From NCBI RefSeq assembly GCF_002727125.1, contig NZ_NHOA01000033.1:1-64000 (forward strand): a stretch of DNA of 64,000 bases. Reading direction: 5' to 3'. Shown here piece by piece: positions 7,752 through 16,262 of the stretch; positions within the stretch are counted from its first letter, which is position 1, and each line of letters starts with the position of its first letter. The position numbers and the translations under genes were made by a program. The notes under the pieces are model-generated. The model saw only the letters and a list, made by a program, of their open reading frames with translations, was not told the origin of the DNA and searched no databases. Source of the stretch: Halorubrum persicum. Its GTDB lineage: Archaea > Halobacteriota > Halobacteria > Halobacteriales > Haloferacaceae.

Positions 7752-8669
7752 ATGGACGATGACGTGTTGGACGGGCTCGGATCGCCGCTCGTGCGAGTCG
7801 ACTCGCCGTCGGAGACGACCGTGGCGGCGAAGGTCGAGTCGCGCAATCCGGGCGGCTCCGCGAAGGACCGCCCGGCGCTGTACATGGTCGAGGCCGCCGA
7901 GGAGGCCGGCGAGCTGACGCCCGGCGACGGGATCGTCGAGCCCACCTCCGGCAACACGGGGATCGGGCTGGCGATGGTCGGCGCGGTGAAGGGGTACGAC
8001 GTGACGCTCGTGATGCCGGACGGGAAGTCGATCGAGCGACGGCGGCTCATGCGCGCGTACGGCGCCGACGTGGATCTCGTCGACGGCGACATCTCCGACG
8101 CCAAGGACCGCGCCGACGCGCTCGAACGCGACGAGGGGATGGTCCAGCTCCGGCAGTTCGACAACCCCGCGAACCCGCTGGCCCACTACGAGACCACCGG
8201 CCCGGAGATTCTCGATCAGGTGGCCGACCGCACCGTCGACGCCCTCGTCGCGGGCGTCGGCACCGGCGGCACGCTCACCGGGATCGGGCGGCGGCTCCGC
8301 GAGGCGTTTCCCGACGTGCGGATCGACGCGGTCGAGCCGAGCGACAACGCCGTCATCTCCGGCGGCGAGCCCGGTGTCGACGAGTTCCAGGGGATGGGTC
8401 CGGGGTTCGTCTCGCCGAACCTCGACACCGACCTGATCGACCACGTGCACACGGTCGACATCGAGAGCGCCGAGACCGAGTGTCGCCGGCTCGCCCGCGA
8501 GGAGGGGCTGCTCGTCGGCCAGTCCTCCGGCGCCTCCAACCTCGCGGCCAAAAACGTCGCCGCCGAACTCCGGGAGTCGGGCGCGTTCGCCGGTGATGAG
8601 CCGCTCGTCGTCACCGTCTTCTGGGACAGCGGCGAGCGCTATCTCACCGCCGGTACCTTCGACGAATAG
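7752..8669 (+). CDS. PLP-dependent cysteine synthase family protein
   Basis: 305 residues, normal for the family. The PLP lysine is Lys38 in NPGGSAKDRPA. The substrate loop TSGNTGIGLA, the phosphate-binding GTGGTLTG and the late GQSSGA motif are all present. The expected reaction is replacement of the acetyl group of O-acetylserine (or a related activated serine) by sulfide to give cysteine. A cystathionine beta-synthase-like use is the main alternative, since no CBS domain distinguishes the two. A weak GCATTTGGG lies about 27 nt before the start. Confidence 0.9.
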   Translation: MDDDVLDGLGSPLVRVDSPSETTVAAKVESRNPGGSAKDRPALYMVEAAEEAGELTPGDGIVEPTSGNTGIGLAMVGAVKGYDVTLVMPDGKSIERRRLMRAYGADVDLVDGDISDAKDRADALERDEGMVQLRQFDNPANPLAHYETTGPEILDQVADRTVDALVAGVGTGGTLTGIGRRLREAFPDVRIDAVEPSDNAVISGGEPGVDEFQGMGPGFVSPNLDTDLIDHVHTVDIESAETECRRLAREEGLLVGQSSGASNLAAKNVAAELRESGAFAGDEPLVVTVFWDSGERYLTAGTFDE

Positions 8670-8889
8670 GCGCCACTCCACCGTCTTAGCCCCCCGTCAG
8701 TGACCGATCGCGAGGTGGCTCTGTAGAGTTGTACAACATTTATCTGTTGACAGGTGTCACTCCGGATGTGGATTCCGTCGCGTCGCCCTCCGCCCCGACG
8801 GGTGGGATCGAACGCCTGTCGGCTTGCACTCCCCCTGCCGCAGCGCTCCGCGCTCGCGGTCCGTCGCCGCCGTTTCACCATCAGTATCA

Positions 8890-10569
8890 ATGTCACCGCG
8901 CCCTCCTGCCGACGATACGGACGAACCGTCATCAGACGAGGACCAATCCGATCGGCCGCCGACCGATCTGACGCAGCGGACTCCGGCTCGGTCGTGGGTT
9001 CTGCTCGGTGTCGTCGGACTCGTCATCATCGCGATCGGGTGGTTCTTTCGACCGTGGCTTCACGGCCTCGTCTACACCCTGTACACCACGCCGCTGTTGC
9101 TGCTCGGCGTCGCTGCTGGCGCCCTCGCCGCGTGGGCCACCGCACGGTCGGGCGATCGGATTGCGACCGTCGTCAACGCAGTCGCCAGCGACGAGCAGAC
9201 GATTACGCCGCTCCGTGTCGGGATGGTCACCTTCGTGCTCGTGGCGTTCGCGCTGCTGCCCGTCGCAAACGCGGTGGCCGGCGTGACCCTGAGCGACCAG
9301 ACGATGGGAGAAACGGCCACCGTTGAGCGACTCGACAACGTCGATGCGGACAACCCGCGGATCGTCACGCGGGCGGTCGCGGATCGGTACGCCTCGAACA
9401 CGCTCAACCGACCACAGTACCGGGTCGGCGAGACCGACATCAGCGTGGTGAACGGCACGCCCTACTGGGCGGCCCCGCTCGCCCCGGATGGACTGTTCAA
9501 CATGATCACGAAGGGGCAGCCCGGGACCGTTCTCGTCGACATGACGACACAGGGAGCGAACGTGCGGTCCGTCGACGGCGAACTCGAAACCGGCGTCGGA
9601 ACCATCTTCTACCGGAACTACCGGTGGGAGCTCCTCAAATCGCAGTCGTACCTCGTCGACTACGGCGACCCTAAGATGGTCGTTCACGACGGCACCCAGT
9701 ACATCGTCGTCCCCTACTCCGAGCCGCAGTTCCACCTGACGCCGCTTCCGCACTCCACGCCGCGGTGGGGCGGCGTCGCCGTCATCGATCCGAGCGGCTC
9801 GATCGATACCCTCTCACCGAGCGAGGCGGCGGACACCCCCGTTCTCGACGACCAGCAGCTGTTCCCGGAAGACCTCGCGCTCCGAGCGGTCGGAGCGACG
9901 AAGTACCGCAACGGGATCGTCAACACCTACACGAGCCACGAGGACGAGATCGAGATCGCACCGCTGCCCGGCGACGAGAACGACCAGCCGTTCTTCGTCC
10001 TCTCCGAGTCGGGCCCGCAGTACGTCGTCGCCGTCGAGCCCTACGGCGATGCGCAGGGTCTCCAGGAGCTGTGGACGATCGACGGGCAAACGGGCGACTT
10101 CGAGCGGTACGTGCCGAGTGACTCGCTGTTCGGTCCGCAGCGAGCGGCGGACCTCGTGCGGCAGTCGGCGCCCCAGACGGACTGGGACCGGTTCGACCCG
10201 GCCGAACCGATCCTCACGGTCATCGACGACCGAGAGTACTGGCAGGTGCGCGTCGTCCCCGAAGACAACAGCGGGATCGCGTACGTCGCGTTCGTCGACG
10301 CCCGGTCCGGCGATGTCGACTCGTTCGCCGAAACCGACGCGATCACCGCGTTCCTCAGCGGCGAGACGCCCGCCGAGACCCAAACCGAAGCGGGACCGAA
10401 CGGAACGGATGCGAAGGTCCCCGCGGTCGTCGTCCGACGCGTCGCTGCAAACGGAACGGTGATCGAGACCATGGAGGTGTACGACGACGAATCGGTCGAG
10501 GTCCGGACGCCGACGAACGCGTCAGCGTCTGGTACCGGGAACGCCACCACCCGAGCGGTCGCGGGTTAG
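8890..10569 (+). CDS. Large membrane-anchored protein of unknown function
   Basis: 559 residues. An acidic cytoplasmic N-terminus (1-32) precedes three or four membrane segments (about 35-53, 57-80 and 115-135). The rest, about 420 residues, is a soluble domain rich in beta-prone stretches such as GTQYIVVPYSEPQFH and REYWQVRVVP. The late segments look like repeated PepSY-like units (YVAFVDARSGDVDSF), but this is only a resemblance. No enzyme motif is visible. The start was put at the ATG at 8890 (MSPRPPADDT); upstream in-frame residues look non-coding. It probably has its own promoter, with a TATA-like CATTTATCT near 8737. Confidence 0.7.
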   Translation: MSPRPPADDTDEPSSDEDQSDRPPTDLTQRTPARSWVLLGVVGLVIIAIGWFFRPWLHGLVYTLYTTPLLLLGVAAGALAAWATARSGDRIATVVNAVASDEQTITPLRVGMVTFVLVAFALLPVANAVAGVTLSDQTMGETATVERLDNVDADNPRIVTRAVADRYASNTLNRPQYRVGETDISVVNGTPYWAAPLAPDGLFNMITKGQPGTVLVDMTTQGANVRSVDGELETGVGTIFYRNYRWELLKSQSYLVDYGDPKMVVHDGTQYIVVPYSEPQFHLTPLPHSTPRWGGVAVIDPSGSIDTLSPSEAADTPVLDDQQLFPEDLALRAVGATKYRNGIVNTYTSHEDEIEIAPLPGDENDQPFFVLSESGPQYVVAVEPYGDAQGLQELWTIDGQTGDFERYVPSDSLFGPQRAADLVRQSAPQTDWDRFDPAEPILTVIDDREYWQVRVVPEDNSGIAYVAFVDARSGDVDSFAETDAITAFLSGETPAETQTEAGPNGTDAKVPAVVVRRVAANGTVIETMEVYDDESVEVRTPTNASASGTGNATTRAVAG

Positions 10570-10683
10570 GCCGCGGCGCGTGGCTCGCCGATTGACGGCG
10601 GGTACGCCGTCTCCGAGCACTCAACGGCCCTCGACGACACACCTGATCCGGACGTTGATTACTCTCCGTCCCCCAGATCGGTC

Positions 10684-11079
10684 GTGAGAACCCATCCCGA
10701 ATCGTTCTCCGGTGCGCCCGGCCCCGGAGCCGACGCCGACGCGAGCGACCGCCGGTTCGACGGGCCGTGGCTGCGGTTCCTCGCGGTCGCCGCCGCCGGC
10801 TGGACGCTCCTCTACGCGATCGACTGGGCGTTGCTCTCGGCAGGCACCCCGACGGGCGCCGCCGTCGCGTTCGCCCACGGCTACCTCCTCGCGCCGCTCG
10901 CGACCGCCGCGATCCTCCTCGACGCCCTGTCGCTCGACGAGCGCGGCGTCGCCGACCTCGGGCTCTTCAAATGGCTGTACGCGCTGGTCGCGCTGCTCGC
11001 GCCGCCGGTCGCGATCGTCTACTACGCGCACCGCGAGTGGCTGAAGCCGGGGGACCCGTCCCTGCTCGGAGGGCCGTGA
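10684..11079 (+). CDS. Small membrane protein linked to MOSC gene
   Basis: 131 residues from a GTG start. About three hydrophobic segments occur at roughly 33-54, 60-80 and 98-118. It ends YYAHREWLKPGDPSLL, outside the membrane. The function is not recognised. Its stop TGA overlaps the ATG of the MOSC gene by one base, so the two are almost certainly co-transcribed and translationally coupled. Confidence 0.75.
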   Translation: MRTHPESFSGAPGPGADADASDRRFDGPWLRFLAVAAAGWTLLYAIDWALLSAGTPTGAAVAFAHGYLLAPLATAAILLDALSLDERGVADLGLFKWLYALVALLAPPVAIVYYAHREWLKPGDPSLLGGP

Positions 11080-11669
11080 TGGCGGAGGACGTGGCCGTCG
11101 GCACGGTCCGCGACCTCGTCACCGCCTCCGAGAGCGGTGCGCCTCCCGAACTCCGGGACACGGTCGAGGTCCGCCCCCACGGGATCGCGGGAGACCGCTA
11201 CCACCGCGGTGGGGGCACCTTCCAGCTCGACGCCTGCGCGGTCACGCTCGTCGCCGCCGAGGCGCTCGATGCGGTGCGCGAGGAGACCGGCATCGACGTC
11301 TCCGACGGGCGCCACCGACGCAACGTCGTCGTTGCGGGGTTCGGCGCCGGAATGGACGACCTGCTGGACGCGACCGTCGCGGTCGGCGAGGCGCTCCTCC
11401 GCCCGACCCGCCGGCGCCCGCCCTGTGCCCACGTCGAGGAGCTAGCGGGTGCGGACGGGCTCGCCGCGGCGCTCAAACGGCGCGGCGGGCTCTGCTGTGA
11501 CGTGCTCGAACCCGGTCGCGTCGCGGTCGGCGATCGGGTCGAACTGCGGGAGGCCGACCCCCGGACCGCGGGCGCAGCGATCGCGGAGCGACTGCAGTCG
11601 CGCTCGGCGGACGGGACCCGCTCCGCCGATTCGGACGAGTCGACCCGTTCCGACCCGCACGGGGAGTAG
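11079..11669 (+). CDS. MOSC domain-containing protein
   Basis: 196 residues. The MOSC pattern is visible: PHGIAGDRYHRGGG, then QLDACAVTLVAAEAL, RRNVVVAGF and the conserved cysteine region PPCAHVEEL. MOSC domains carry activated sulfur or handle molybdenum cofactor-dependent reduction, as in YiiM and the C-terminus of Moco sulfurases. This is a stand-alone MOSC. It is coupled to an upstream membrane-protein gene. The last 35 residues are a polar Arg/Ser/Asp tail. Confidence 0.9.
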   Translation: MAEDVAVGTVRDLVTASESGAPPELRDTVEVRPHGIAGDRYHRGGGTFQLDACAVTLVAAEALDAVREETGIDVSDGRHRRNVVVAGFGAGMDDLLDATVAVGEALLRPTRRRPPCAHVEELAGADGLAAALKRRGGLCCDVLEPGRVAVGDRVELREADPRTAGAAIAERLQSRSADGTRSADSDESTRSDPHGE

Positions 11670-11741
11670 GCGCCGGCGTCACCGGCCGGAACCGAAAGCA
11701 TTGAGCCCGGACCGGCCGGACGAAACGACAGTGACGGTCGG

Positions 11742-12914
11742 ATGAGCTGGCAGTACCGGCACACGGTGCTGTCGCTGTGTATGCTCGCCTTCCTCGTGAC
11801 GTACTTCGCCCGGCTGGCTATCAGCCCCGTCGTCCCGCTGATCGTCGACGACTTCGCGGTGTCGAACACCGCCATCGGAGTCGCGCTCTCGGGGATGTGG
11901 CTGGCGTACGGCGCGGCCCAGTTCCCGAGCGGCGTGCTCGCGGACCGACACGGCGAGCGACTCGTGATCCTGGTCGCCGTCGGCGGCACCGCGGCGATGA
12001 GCGTCGTGCTCGCGCTCGCGCCCGTCTTCCCCGCGTTCGTGCTGGCGGCGGTGCTGTTGGGGCTCGTCGCCGGACTCCACTACGCGGTGGCGACGACGCT
12101 GCTCTCCCGGACCTTCGACGACCTCGGGACCGCGATCGGGCTCCACTCGGTCGGCGGCCCCCTCGCCGGGCTCGTGGCCCCCGTCGCCGCCGCGTGGGTC
12201 GGGGTCCGGTTCGGGTGGCGCCCCGCGGTCGCGCTGGCCGCGCTGGTCGGCGTGCCGGTGTTCCTGCTGTTCGCGTGGCGCGTGCGCCCGACGGAGCCGC
12301 GGCGCCCGGACCAGCCGATGCGGGAGCGGTTCGCGCTCGCGCCGCTCGTCGAACTCCTCTCGCGCCCCAGCGTCCTCCTCCCGCTGTTCGTCGCGATGAC
12401 CGGGACGTACGTGGTCCAAGGCGTGATGTCCTTTCTCCCGACGTTCCTCGTCGAGTTCCGCGGCTACTCGCCGTCGCTCGCCGCCGGGGTGTTTTCGGCG
12501 TTCTTCGTCGTCCGCGCCGTCGCGCAGGTCGGGCTCGGACGGCTGTCGGACCGGGCGGGCCGCGACGTCGCTATCGGCTCGGCGATGCTGGCGGGCGCGG
12601 TCGGGATCGCCGCCTTCGTCTTCGGTCCGGGACTCGCCGGCGTCGCGGTCGCGGTGCTGCTGGCCGGCTCCGGCGCCAGCTTCTTCTCGGCGATCGATCC
12701 GCGGTTCATGGACGCGCTGAGCGACGCGGAGCGCGGCGCCGGGTTCGGGCTCGTCCGGACGGTTTACACCGTGATCGGCTCCGCGGGCTCGTTCGGGGTC
12801 GGGCTCGCCGCCGACCTGTTCGGGTGGGGCGTCTCCTTCGGGATCTTGGCGGTGTTGTTCGGGACCACGTTCGCCGCGCTCGTCGCGAACTGGGCGCTCG
12901 GGACGGGATACTGA
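11742..12914 (+). CDS. MFS transporter
   Basis: 390 residues with 12 predicted membrane segments and no large central loop domain. It has the MFS loop motif GVLADRHGERLVIL between segments 2 and 3 and a matching GRLSDRAGRD in the second half. It is a close paralogue of the transporter at 26671-27855: both begin with a WxYxHT block, share WRVRPTEP..RPDQP..ERFAL, and both contain RFMDALSDAERGAGFGLVRT or a near copy. The substrate is not known. No neighbouring pathway genes suggest one. Confidence 0.9.
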   Translation: MSWQYRHTVLSLCMLAFLVTYFARLAISPVVPLIVDDFAVSNTAIGVALSGMWLAYGAAQFPSGVLADRHGERLVILVAVGGTAAMSVVLALAPVFPAFVLAAVLLGLVAGLHYAVATTLLSRTFDDLGTAIGLHSVGGPLAGLVAPVAAAWVGVRFGWRPAVALAALVGVPVFLLFAWRVRPTEPRRPDQPMRERFALAPLVELLSRPSVLLPLFVAMTGTYVVQGVMSFLPTFLVEFRGYSPSLAAGVFSAFFVVRAVAQVGLGRLSDRAGRDVAIGSAMLAGAVGIAAFVFGPGLAGVAVAVLLAGSGASFFSAIDPRFMDALSDAERGAGFGLVRTVYTVIGSAGSFGVGLAADLFGWGVSFGILAVLFGTTFAALVANWALGTGY

Positions 12915-12915
12915 C

Positions 12916-12957
12916 CCGGTACGCGCCGGTCTGAGCGCCGGTACGCGACCGGCCTGA
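12916..12957. repeat. Tandem 22-bp direct repeat after MFS gene
   Basis: CCGGTACGCG occurs at 12916 and again at 12938, each followed by a CCGG(T/C)CTGA block. The two units are near-identical apart from one inserted A and one substitution. It lies between the MFS stop and the PHP gene. Confidence 0.6.
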
Positions 12958-13043
12958 ATGTCGGGACACCCCCGGCCGAACACCCGTGCGACGGCGTCGC
13001 ACGCGACCCGAAACTACGAGTCGATCCGGGACGAATCCCGGCT

Positions 13044-13832
13044 GTGCACGACTACCACGTCCATTCGAACTACTCGGACGGCGCGTTTCTCCGCCGGATG
13101 GTGGACGCCGCCGCCGAGGCGGGAGTCGACGGGGTTGGGATCGCCGACCACTGCAACGTCTCGCCCGACCCGAGCGCGGAGCGGTTCAAGCGCGCGCTCG
13201 GCTTCAACCTCGACCTGACGTACGAGCGGCGGCGCGAGGCGATCGAGGCGCTCCGCGGGGACCCCGCCGTCGAGGTCGACGTGTTCGACGCCGTGGAGAT
13301 GGACTACGATCCGGACCACGAGGCGGCGATCGCCGACTTCCTCGGCGAGGCCGGGTTCGACTACGCGATCGGGAGCGTCCACGACCTCGACGGCGCGAAC
13401 GTCCACACGCGCTCGCACTTCGCCGACAAGCCGGCGGGGGAACGGCGGGCGCTCGTCGACCGGTACTTCGAGAAGCTGGTCGCGCTGGTCGACGCCGAGC
13501 TGTTCGCGATCGCCGCGCACCCGGACCTGATCGAGCGCAATCCCCACCTCCGCGGGTTCGCGACCGAAGACCACTACGCGGCGGTCGTCGAGGCGTTCCG
13601 CGACTCGCGGACCGTTCCGGAGATCAACGCCGGCCGCCTGCTCGACGACTACGGTGAGTTCCACCCGGCGCCCGCCTTCCTCGACCGGCTCGCCGACGCC
13701 GGCCTCCGGGTGAGCGTCGGAACCGACAGCCACGACCCGGATGTCATCGCGCCCCGGATCGACGAGATCGAAGCGGAACTCGATCGCCGCGGGCTCGACC
13801 CCGTGCGGGTGGACGAGGTAGCCGCGGACTGA
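13044..13832 (+). CDS. PHP domain phosphoesterase (histidinol-phosphatase-like)
   Basis: 262 residues from a GTG start. All PHP metal motifs are present in order: HVHSNYSDG, then ADHCN, SVHD, AHPDL and GTDSHD. The family hydrolyses phosphoesters with a trinuclear metal centre. Length and motifs resemble HisJ-type histidinol-phosphatases, so a role in histidine synthesis is plausible but not proven; hisC lies 10 kb away, not adjacent. Another phosphomonoester could be the substrate. Confidence 0.88.
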   Translation: MHDYHVHSNYSDGAFLRRMVDAAAEAGVDGVGIADHCNVSPDPSAERFKRALGFNLDLTYERRREAIEALRGDPAVEVDVFDAVEMDYDPDHEAAIADFLGEAGFDYAIGSVHDLDGANVHTRSHFADKPAGERRALVDRYFEKLVALVDAELFAIAAHPDLIERNPHLRGFATEDHYAAVVEAFRDSRTVPEINAGRLLDDYGEFHPAPAFLDRLADAGLRVSVGTDSHDPDVIAPRIDEIEAELDRRGLDPVRVDEVAAD

Positions 13833-13909
13833 GCGACGCCTGGGGTTACGCGTCGGTGGTCTCGCCCGGGTGTGCTCGATGGGTGACCGGCCCGCCTGCG
13901 CCCGCCCGA

Positions 13910-14653
13910 TCAGTGAACCGTCCGGTCGTCGTCGGTGTCGATCTCCTCGATCGGGTCGGCGTTGCCGAAGTCGGGCGTCGGGCCGTCACCCGGATCCGCC
14001 CACTCGACCGCGTTCCGGAGCACCTGCCGCACGTCGTCGTCGTGGTAGATCGGGTACGTCTCGTGTCCGGGGCGGAAGTAGAACACCCGCCCGTTCCCGC
14101 GACGGTAACAGCAGCCGGAACGGAACACCTCGCCCCCGGCGAACCAGGAGTTGAACACGAGCGTGTCCGGCGCTGGAACGTCGAACCGCTCGCCGTACAT
14201 CTCCGTCTCGCCGAGTTCGATGTACTCGCCGATCCCGTCGGCGATCGGGTGACTCGGCTCGACCGCCCACAGTCGCTCGGTCTCGGCGGCCTCCCGCCAC
14301 TTGAGCGAGCAGCTGGTGCCCATCAGCCGCCTGAAGACCTTCGAGTAGTGTGCTGAGTGGAGCACCAACAGGCCCATGCCGTCGAGGACCCGCTCGTGGA
14401 CGCGATCGACGACCGCGTCGCGCACCTCGTCGTGGGCCGCGTGCCCCCACCACGTGAGCACGTCCGTGTCGTCCAGCACGTCCTGGGTGAGCCCGTGGTC
14501 CGGCCCCGCGTCGAGTGTCGCGGTGCGGACCTCGTGACCGGCCCCGCGGAGCGCGTCCGCGATGACCGCGTGGATCCCGTCGGGGTACACGTCGGCGACC
14601 GCGTCGCTCTCGCGTTCGTGCCGATACTCGTTCCAGACCGTGACGCGTGCCAT
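13910..14653 (-). CDS. ThuA domain protein
   Basis: 247 residues with a class I glutamine-amidotransferase-like fold as in ThuA. It begins [13 protein letters not shown] and has [27 protein letters not shown] and [14 protein letters not shown], all usual for the family. ThuA proteins were named from trehalose utilisation and may modify sugars, but the biochemical reaction is not established. No trehalose or sugar-transport genes are adjacent. The acidic C-terminal tail ([12 protein letters not shown]) follows haloarchaeal composition. Confidence 0.88.
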   Translation of the reverse strand: MARVTVWNEYRHERESDAVADVYPDGIHAVIADALRGAGHEVRTATLDAGPDHGLTQDVLDDTDVLTWWGHAAHDEVRDAVVDRVHERVLDGMGLLVLHSAHYSKVFRRLMGTSCSLKWREAAETERLWAVEPSHPIADGIGEYIELGETEMYGERFDVPAPDTLVFNSWFAGGEVFRSGCCYRRGNGRVFYFRPGHETYPIYHDDDVRQVLRNAVEWADPGDGPTPDFGNADPIEEIDTDDDRTVH

Positions 14654-14856
14654 GCGTTCGCTCCCCGCCGAACCGACTTGTAGGCTCGTATCGGCGCCGA
14701 ACGACCGGAACACCCGCGGCGGGCCGGTGATCGAGAACGCGGGCCCTCAGAGGCGACCCCTCGGGGGCCGGTGGTGTCGGCTTCGTCGGCTCCCTTCGTC
14801 GTCCGCGTCGCTCGCCCCGGCTGTCACGTCACTCTCGCCTCGTCACCCCCGCCCGG

Positions 14857-15417
14857 TCACTCCTCCGGCCACTTGATCGAACACCCTCGCGAGGGGCGGT
14901 CGGGGATGTCGACGGCCTCGCCGGCGAGCACGGCGTCGACGGCGTCGCGGACGTAGTACTCGGTCGGCTCGTCGTCCGGGTTCAGCGCGTCGTCGAGGCG
15001 GCCGTGATACCGAAGCCGGAACGCGTCCCCGTCGCGGCCGAACAGGAACGGGTCGGGGGTACACACCGCGCCGTACGCGTCCGCGACCTCGCCCGTCTCG
15101 TCGCGGAGGTACGCGTCGTACGCGATCGTCCCGTCGGCGACGCGGTCGCGCATCGCCTCGAAGGAGTCGTCGGGGTACTCGTCGGCGTCGTTCGGATTGA
15201 TTCCAACGACCGCCAGATCCTCGTACTCGGTCGCCAGATCGTTGAGGAGGTCGAACTTCGCCTGCGCGTACGGGCAGTGGTTACACGTGAACACCACGAG
15301 CAGGGCGTCCGCGTCGAACGAGTCGAGCGTGTACGTCTCGCCGTCGGTGCCGGGTAGCTCGAACGGCGGCGCGGCGTCGCCGCGATCGAGGTCCGAGTCG
15401 GATTCCGTTGCGACCAT
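14857..15417 (-). CDS. Redoxin (AhpC/TSA-like) family protein
   Basis: 186 residues. PPFELPGTDGETYTLDSF is the typical redoxin opening. The active-site region VVFTCNHCPYAQAKFDLL carries a CNHC pair. VCTPDPFLFGRDG and HGRLDD follow. This is the thioredoxin-fold peroxiredoxin-like subfamily seen in many bacteria and haloarchaea, likely to reduce peroxides or act as an oxidoreductase. The start was set at 15417 (MVATESDSD); the longer frame adds only non-typical residues. A cysteine near the end (RGCSIKW) is notable and could be part of the redox chemistry. Confidence 0.88.
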   Translation of the reverse strand: MVATESDSDLDRGDAAPPFELPGTDGETYTLDSFDADALLVVFTCNHCPYAQAKFDLLNDLATEYEDLAVVGINPNDADEYPDDSFEAMRDRVADGTIAYDAYLRDETGEVADAYGAVCTPDPFLFGRDGDAFRLRYHGRLDDALNPDDEPTEYYVRDAVDAVLAGEAVDIPDRPSRGCSIKWPEE

Positions 15418-15489
15418 ACGCGCCCCTTCGGGTGCCGGCCGCAAAACCGTTCCGCGGAACCGTTCCGCGAGGCCGACTCCCTGAGGTGT

Positions 15490-15834
15490 TCAGCGGCCTG
15501 CCCCGCCCCACCGTGCGGCGGCTCCCGCCGCGATGTGGGCGACGACGACAGCGCTCAGCACGCATCCCGCGACGACGGCGCACACCGCGATCGCGAGAGA
15601 CCACTCTCGGAGCACCCGGCCCGTCGACCGGATCGCGGCGAGGGTCGCGACCGCGAGGAGCGCGCCGAGGGTGACGCCCGGGATGAGCACCGGGGACGAG
15701 GGTCCCTGCGGCGCAGAGCCGGTTCGATCGCGTCCCGCTCCTCGTCGGGAGCGGGAGCGTTCCCGAGCGTCCGGTCCCCGCCGTCGCTCCGGCGCGTATC
15801 GCCCCCGGTCTGCCGGATCGTCTCGCGGTCGCAT
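15490..15834 (-). CDS. Small two-segment membrane protein
   Basis: 114 residues. An Arg/Asp-rich N-terminal 45 residues is followed by two hydrophobic segments (about 48-68 and 78-102) joined by a short polar turn RSTGRVLREW. The function is not recognised. It lies 73 nt upstream of the redoxin gene on the same strand and could be co-transcribed with it. Confidence 0.55.
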   Translation of the reverse strand: MRPRDDPADRGRYAPERRRGPDARERSRSRRGAGRDRTGSAPQGPSSPVLIPGVTLGALLAVATLAAIRSTGRVLREWSLAIAVCAVVAGCVLSAVVVAHIAAGAAARWGGAGR

Positions 15835-16013
15835 GGGGCGGGTGGCCGCGGCATCGGTCCTAAATCGTCACCTCGTCGCGTTCGGACCACCCCGCGCCCG
15901 CCCGAAACCGGCCTGAGTCGTCGTCACGATCGCGGCACCCGACGCCCGGCCGCCGACGGTTCGCGATCACCGGTGACTCGTGGGTTTTAGGGTGGGGAAC
16001 TCGTACCACGGGT

Positions 16014-16199
16014 ATGTCCACCCGGGAGCCGTCATACCGAACGCTCCGGCTGCTGTGCGCGAATGCGGTCGGCATGGCCGGGTTTCTGCTCGCGTTCGCC
16101 GTCGCCGGGGAGTTCGCCGTCGCGCTCGTCGCGGCGCTTCTCATGGCGGCGATCGGGTACGCCGCGTCCAGCGCCGTCGTCGCGTACGCGTCGGCGTGA
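16014..16199 (+). CDS. Very small membrane protein
   Basis: 61 residues, mostly two membrane segments (about 15-35 and 37-58) after a short polar start MSTREPSYRTLR. A TATA-like GGTTTTAGG lies 27 nt before the ATG, fitting a leaderless transcript. Haloarchaeal genomes hold many such two-segment proteins of unknown role. Confidence 0.6.
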   Translation: MSTREPSYRTLRLLCANAVGMAGFLLAFAVAGEFAVALVAALLMAAIGYAASSAVVAYASA

Positions 16200-16231
16200 C
16201 GGACGAGGCGCGAAATCTAAAATGGAAATAA

Positions 16232-16240
16232 TTACTATAT
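16232..16240 (+). promoter_or_regulatory. TATA box of the multi-PAS kinase gene
   Basis: TTACTATAT, in an AT-rich patch, is centred 27 nt before the ATG at 16263. This supports 16263 rather than 16251 as the start of a leaderless mRNA. Confidence 0.55.
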
Positions 16241-16262
16241 CACCTATTCGATGCGTAAACGG

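Noticed and set aside
8729-8971. 80-codon plus-strand frame before the large membrane-protein gene
   Set aside because: It runs into the next gene in another frame and shows no protein-like pattern; its start coincides with a TATA-like element.
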